This document shows positions 62,901 to 64,000 of a stretch of 64,000 bases of DNA, one piece after another. Under the pieces are notes generated by a model, which made no database searches, was not told where the DNA came from, and saw only the letters and a list, made by a program, of their open reading frames with translations. Positions within the stretch are counted from its first letter, which is position 1, and each line of letters begins with the position of its first letter. Both the position numbers and the translations under genes were made by a program. Origin of the DNA: Rhodanobacter panaciterrae (lineage in GTDB: Bacteria; Pseudomonadota; Gammaproteobacteria; Xanthomonadales; Rhodanobacteraceae); contig NZ_BMXT01000004.1 of NCBI RefSeq assembly GCF_014651895.1, positions 62,001-126,000 of the forward strand, given 5' to 3'.

Positions 62901-63982
62901 TCGGCCACATTGGTCGCCAGCACCACGCGGCGCTTGATGCCGGGCTTGAACACGCGATCCTGGTCGCCGGCGGAGAGCCGCGCATACAGCGGCATGATCT
63001 CGGTCTCGCGATACTGCCGACGCGACAACAGCAGATGCGCGTCGCGAATCTCGCGCTCACCAGGCAGGAAGATCAGCACGTCGCCGCGCGGATCGTCATG
63101 GCTGATTTCATCGAGTACGGCCGCAATATGTTCGGCGCTGCCCTGCTGCATGTCCTTGCTGCGACCCTGCCGCGCGGCGATCTCGTCCAGCGATCGCCAG
63201 CGCAATTCGACCGGATACGCACGCCCCTCCACCTCGACCACCGGCGCGCCGTCGAAATGCTCGGCGAAGCGTGCAGTGTCGATCGTCGCCGAGGTGACGA
63301 TGATCTTCAGTTCGGGCCGCTTCAGCGCCAGCTGCTTCAGATAGCCGAGCAGGAAGTCGATGTTGAGGCTGCGCTCGTGCGCCTCGTCGATGATGATGGT
63401 GTCGTACGCGCTCAGCCACGGATCGCCCTGCGTCTCGGCGAGCAGGATGCCGTCGGTCATGAACTTGATCAGGCTGCGCTCGGAGACCTGGTCGTTGAAG
63501 CGCACCTGGAAACCAACGATATCGCCGACCTGCGTACCCAGCTCCTCGGCCACGCGGCGGGCGACCGAGCGCGCCGCCAACCGGCGCGGCTGGGTGCACC
63601 CGATCATGCCGGCCTCGCCACGACCGGCGGCCAGGCACAACTTCGGCAACTGGGTGGTCTTGCCCGAACCGGTCTCGCCGGCGATCACCACCACCTGATG
63701 CTCGCGGATCAGCTTGATGATGTCCTCGCCGCGCGCGCTGATCGGCAGCGATTCGTCCAGGCTGATCGCCGGCTTCGCCGCGACACGGGCGCGCCGCTTC
63801 GCCGCCGAACGCTCGATATCCGCGATCAAGGCCGCCAGCTTGTTCTCGTCGGGCCGGCGCGACAGCGCACGCCAACGACCCAGCAAGCGACCGAAGTCGC
63901 GGCTGGAAACCGTATCCAGCTGTCTGCGCAGCTGGCGCAGACCGGGATCGGCGGCGGGTTCGGGAGTGCGGAGGTCGTTCAT
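59927..63982 (-). CDS. hrpA: ATP-dependent RNA helicase HrpA
   Basis: A 1351-residue DEAH-box helicase, close to the 1300 of E. coli. Motif I is VVVIAGETGSGKTTQLPKL, motif II is TIIIDEAHERSLNIDFLLGY, motif III is VTSATIDTARFAEHF, and motif VI is QRKGRCGRVGPGICYRLYDE. The long C-terminal DUF3418 region follows. It unwinds structured mRNA and helps ribosomes move. ATG 63982 gives MNDLRTPEPAADPG; ATG 63994 is four codons earlier. About 40 residues at about 630-668 come from an inserted repeat and are absent in E. coli HrpA. Confidence 0.95.
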   Translation of the reverse strand: MNDLRTPEPAADPGLRQLRRQLDTVSSRDFGRLLGRWRALSRRPDENKLAALIADIERSAAKRRARVAAKPAISLDESLPISARGEDIIKLIREHQVVVIAGETGSGKTTQLPKLCLAAGRGEAGMIGCTQPRRLAARSVARRVAEELGTQVGDIVGFQVRFNDQVSERSLIKFMTDGILLAETQGDPWLSAYDTIIIDEAHERSLNIDFLLGYLKQLALKRPELKIIVTSATIDTARFAEHFDGAPVVEVEGRAYPVELRWRSLDEIAARQGRSKDMQQGSAEHIAAVLDEISHDDPRGDVLIFLPGEREIRDAHLLLSRRQYRETEIMPLYARLSAGDQDRVFKPGIKRRVVLATNVAETSLTVPRIRYVIDTGTARVKRYSQRSQLERLHVEPISQAAADQRKGRCGRVGPGICYRLYDEADFASRAAFTDPELLRSSLANVILRMLALQLGDVEAFPFLEAPDPRVVADGYRRLAEISAIDDARKLTAIGRTLAKLPIDVQLARMLVEGEKLHSLRELLTIVSFLSIQDPRERPSDARQQADAAHAVFTDPKSDFVGVLNLWRAYHDAHEELTQSKLRDWCSRHFLSFMRMREWRELHRQLLLVVQELGWKLDGSTSTQDEARNAGSAPLPARRGRSGGGEAFRSVAQSQKRTPPQPSPASRGGSQDGDAAEHLYESVHRSLLAGLPTQVGRKDEKGVYQSTRERKFHVFPGSVLSKVPPNWIFSAQILDVGGRVWGMMNARVEPQWIEQQAAHLLRMSCREAHWSKKRGCVVAYEQVSLFGLVLVEKRPVTFQQQDPTLAHAIFLREALVRGDIDSRADFVRANQRVLEDALGIEAKQRREGLIRHEDDLVAFFEGKLPEEIASSRALDAWYRKARPADQAALRWSLDDVMVGGAGLDAKAFPAALEIPPQRYKLEYRFMPGDEADGVTLHLPLAMLNALPPARCEWLVPGLLGEKVAELIRGLPKALRRNFVPAPDFARAFVEAESPRDEPLAKTLATFLKRATGADIAAAEFSAVELPPHFRMRYRLHDEGGKTLSSGRDLAALRGQWEGQAREAFSRKTDIELTRENVASWDFEEIPAQVRSDGGLMAFPALVDLGETVALRVFERSDEARAAHRQGVVRLLRNALASDAKQARRRLPIGNALALKYAPLGGVDGLREDLLEGGFGDLLEQHELDVRTAGAFEKLRTQFSRELFGAGVERLKLAEPIIEAQAELKPWLQPPLLGFARASYDDLREQFDALLTPGFLRELPAARLAHYPRYLKAMRLRGERLRQDPAKDQQRMLQVMPYWRAYLQHRAAGADAKDLSELRWLIEEWRVSLFAQELKTAEPVSAKRLVKALAALG
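61978..62092. repeat. Paired inverted REP-like repeat inserted in frame in hrpA
   Basis: Left unit: CCCTCCCCTGC-T-GCAGGGGAGGG type hairpin and then TTGGGGAGGGGTTCGCTTTT. Right unit: the reverse, AAAAGCTTCACCCCCTCCC and a CCCCCTGCGCGCAGGGAG hairpin. The two are inverted copies about 20 bp apart, as in BIME-type elements. The reading frame of hrpA passes through and gives residues such as PSPASRGGSQDG. Its core hairpin recurs at 21146-21170. Confidence 0.85.
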
Positions 63983-64000
63983 CGGACCGCACATGATAGC

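Overview
The window is a chromosomal segment of a high-GC gammaproteobacterium. The lysophosphatidic-type core order kdsD-kdsC-lptC-lptA-lptB-rpoN-hpf, the presence of HPr kinase (hprK) beside rapZ and a permease-less PTS, and the hda-perM-DUF2066-purM-purN block all point to the Xanthomonadales, most likely the Rhodanobacteraceae (Rhodanobacter, Dyella, Frateuria and relatives). That placement is inference from gene order and protein resemblance, not from a marker gene. No rRNA, tRNA, CRISPR array, prophage or plasmid backbone was seen.

Layout. 1-7.5 kb: the end of a GH39 xylosidase, then an exported six-hairpin glycosidase, a sucrose/maltose-type MFS transporter and an exported GH13 alpha-amylase (a glucan-use operon), followed by a small accessory patch with a DUF4826-like gene and an IS30-type transposase remnant. 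7.5-13.2 kb: a PAS/GAF/GGDEF/EAL signalling protein, a LacI-family repressor and a sugar porter. The same 14-bp palindrome, TGAATACGTATGCA, lies upstream of both the glucan operon and the sugar porter, so the repressor probably controls both. 13.2-23 kb: housekeeping genes (KefB/YbaL antiporter, RecQ, alkyltransferase-like protein, Pit phosphate transporter with its DUF47 partner, CorC-type protein, TrmJ, SuhB). 22.9-28.4 kb: Hda, PerM-like permease, DUF2066 protein, PurM, PurN, DUF3108 protein.

28.4-40.4 kb: envelope and regulation. MurA and the BolA protein IbaG run leftward. KdsD, KdsC, LptC, LptA and LptB run rightward and make and export Kdo/LPS, followed by sigma-54, the hibernation factor, HPr kinase, RapZ, a mannose-type EIIA, HPr and enzyme I. 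No EIIB or EIIC is present, so the phosphotransfer chain looks regulatory. The ptsN and mla genes that stand in this cluster in E. coli are absent here.

40.4-52.1 kb is the most mosaic part: an exported protein with an internal duplication, a YeiE/YeiH-type LysR regulator and exporter pair, an EF-hand protein, a small unknown membrane protein inserted between two copies of the 3' end of tsaB, then tsaB, creD, a small NTF2-like/VOC/DinG-type helicase operon, and a lower-GC unknown gene followed by an attC-like site and a GFA-family gene, which looks like a lone integron cassette. 52.1-64 kb returns to core genes: a lipoprotein, PBP1B, an epimerase, a four-fold repeated TPR protein, RelA and HrpA. 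hrpA carries an in-frame insertion of a paired inverted repeat whose core hairpin also occurs between corC and trmJ.
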